A stretch of 5,867 nucleotides of DNA from Pseudomonadota bacterium (GTDB taxonomy: Bacteria > Desulfobacterota > Desulfobacteria > Desulfobacterales > Desulfosarcinaceae), in NCBI GenBank assembly GCA_023435265.1, contig JAEYRZ010000090.1, positions 1-5,867 on the forward strand, in the 5' to 3' direction. This document shows, in pieces, positions 5,805-5,867 of the stretch (positions within the stretch are counted from its first letter, which is position 1; each line of letters begins with the position of its first letter). The position numbers and the translations under genes were made by a program. Below the pieces are notes generated by a model. That model did not search any database. It was not told the DNA's origin and saw nothing but the letters and a program-made list of their open reading frames with translations.

Positions 5805-5867
5805 TCAGCCCCCCGCGACAGGCTGGAAAAGGTGCAGCAGGCTCCCGTCTTCAAGTCGGTCGTCCGG
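5805..5867 (-). CDS. Possible C-terminal tail of a convergent gene, perhaps a LysR-type regulator (partial)
   Basis: Reading in from the right edge on the minus strand, 20 codons run open to a TGA at 5807-5805 and encode PDDRLEDGSLLHLFQPVAGG. The D-x-L-x-x-G-x-L-x-x-LF pattern resembles the end of LysR-type regulator effector domains, where a '(D)DL..G.LV.LF' segment near the C-terminus is common. LysR genes are also frequent neighbours of EamA transporters. The stop would lie only 7 bp past the transporter stop, in convergent orientation. With 20 residues this is weak evidence, and the stretch may be non-coding. Confidence 0.3.
   Translation of the reverse strand, partial: PDDRLEDGSLLHLFQPVAGG

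Noticed and set aside
5033..5854. A 273-codon minus-strand open frame opposite the EamA transporter
   Set aside because: Its Gln/Arg/His-rich low-complexity translation is the expected antisense of hydrophobic codons in a membrane protein.
1..5867. CRISPR arrays, tRNA/rRNA genes, insertion sequences or phage remnants
   Set aside because: No repeated spaced units, tRNA-like cloverleaf sequences, transposase motifs or terminal repeats were seen. The window is ordinary metabolic gene content.

Overview
The window looks like a chromosomal segment of a GC-rich proteobacterium. Its best fit is a member of the Desulfobacterota (sulfate-reducer-like 'delta' lineage). I infer this from the split glycine dehydrogenase (separate GcvPA), the gene order gcvT-gcvH-gcvPA, and an unusual long GcvT whose style I associate with that group. 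The taxonomic call is an impression from protein style, not a computed result.

Layout: on the minus strand, read from about 3150 down to 1, is a glycine cleavage operon: gcvT (1779-3047), gcvH (1172-1570) and gcvPA (1072 to beyond the left edge, C-terminus missing). The two gaps inside it are unusually roomy: 208 bp between gcvT and gcvH, with three inverted repeats, and 99 bp between gcvH and gcvPA, with a GC-rich hairpin. On the plus strand, running divergently, are a dihydrolipoamide dehydrogenase gene (lpdA, 3380-4792) and, 24 bp after it, a ten-helix EamA/DMT-family transporter (4817-5797, TTG start). The shared AT-rich intergenic region (3048-3379) holds a good sigma70-type promoter for each direction. 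The last 63 bases contain what may be the C-terminal tail of a convergent minus-strand gene.

How it works together: P-protein (GcvPA plus a GcvPB expected just left of the window) decarboxylates glycine and loads aminomethyl on the lipoyl arm of GcvH. GcvT moves the one-carbon unit to tetrahydrofolate and releases ammonia. LpdA reoxidises the dihydrolipoyl arm with NAD+. All components except GcvPB are visible, so this is a nearly self-contained glycine cleavage (or, run backwards, reductive glycine) module with its own L-protein. The transporter's substrate cannot be read from sequence; its tight spacing to lpdA suggests co-transcription.

I did not find a previously undescribed system. The points most worth a second look are the divergent GcvT, the structured gcvT-gcvH gap, and the lpdA-transporter linkage.
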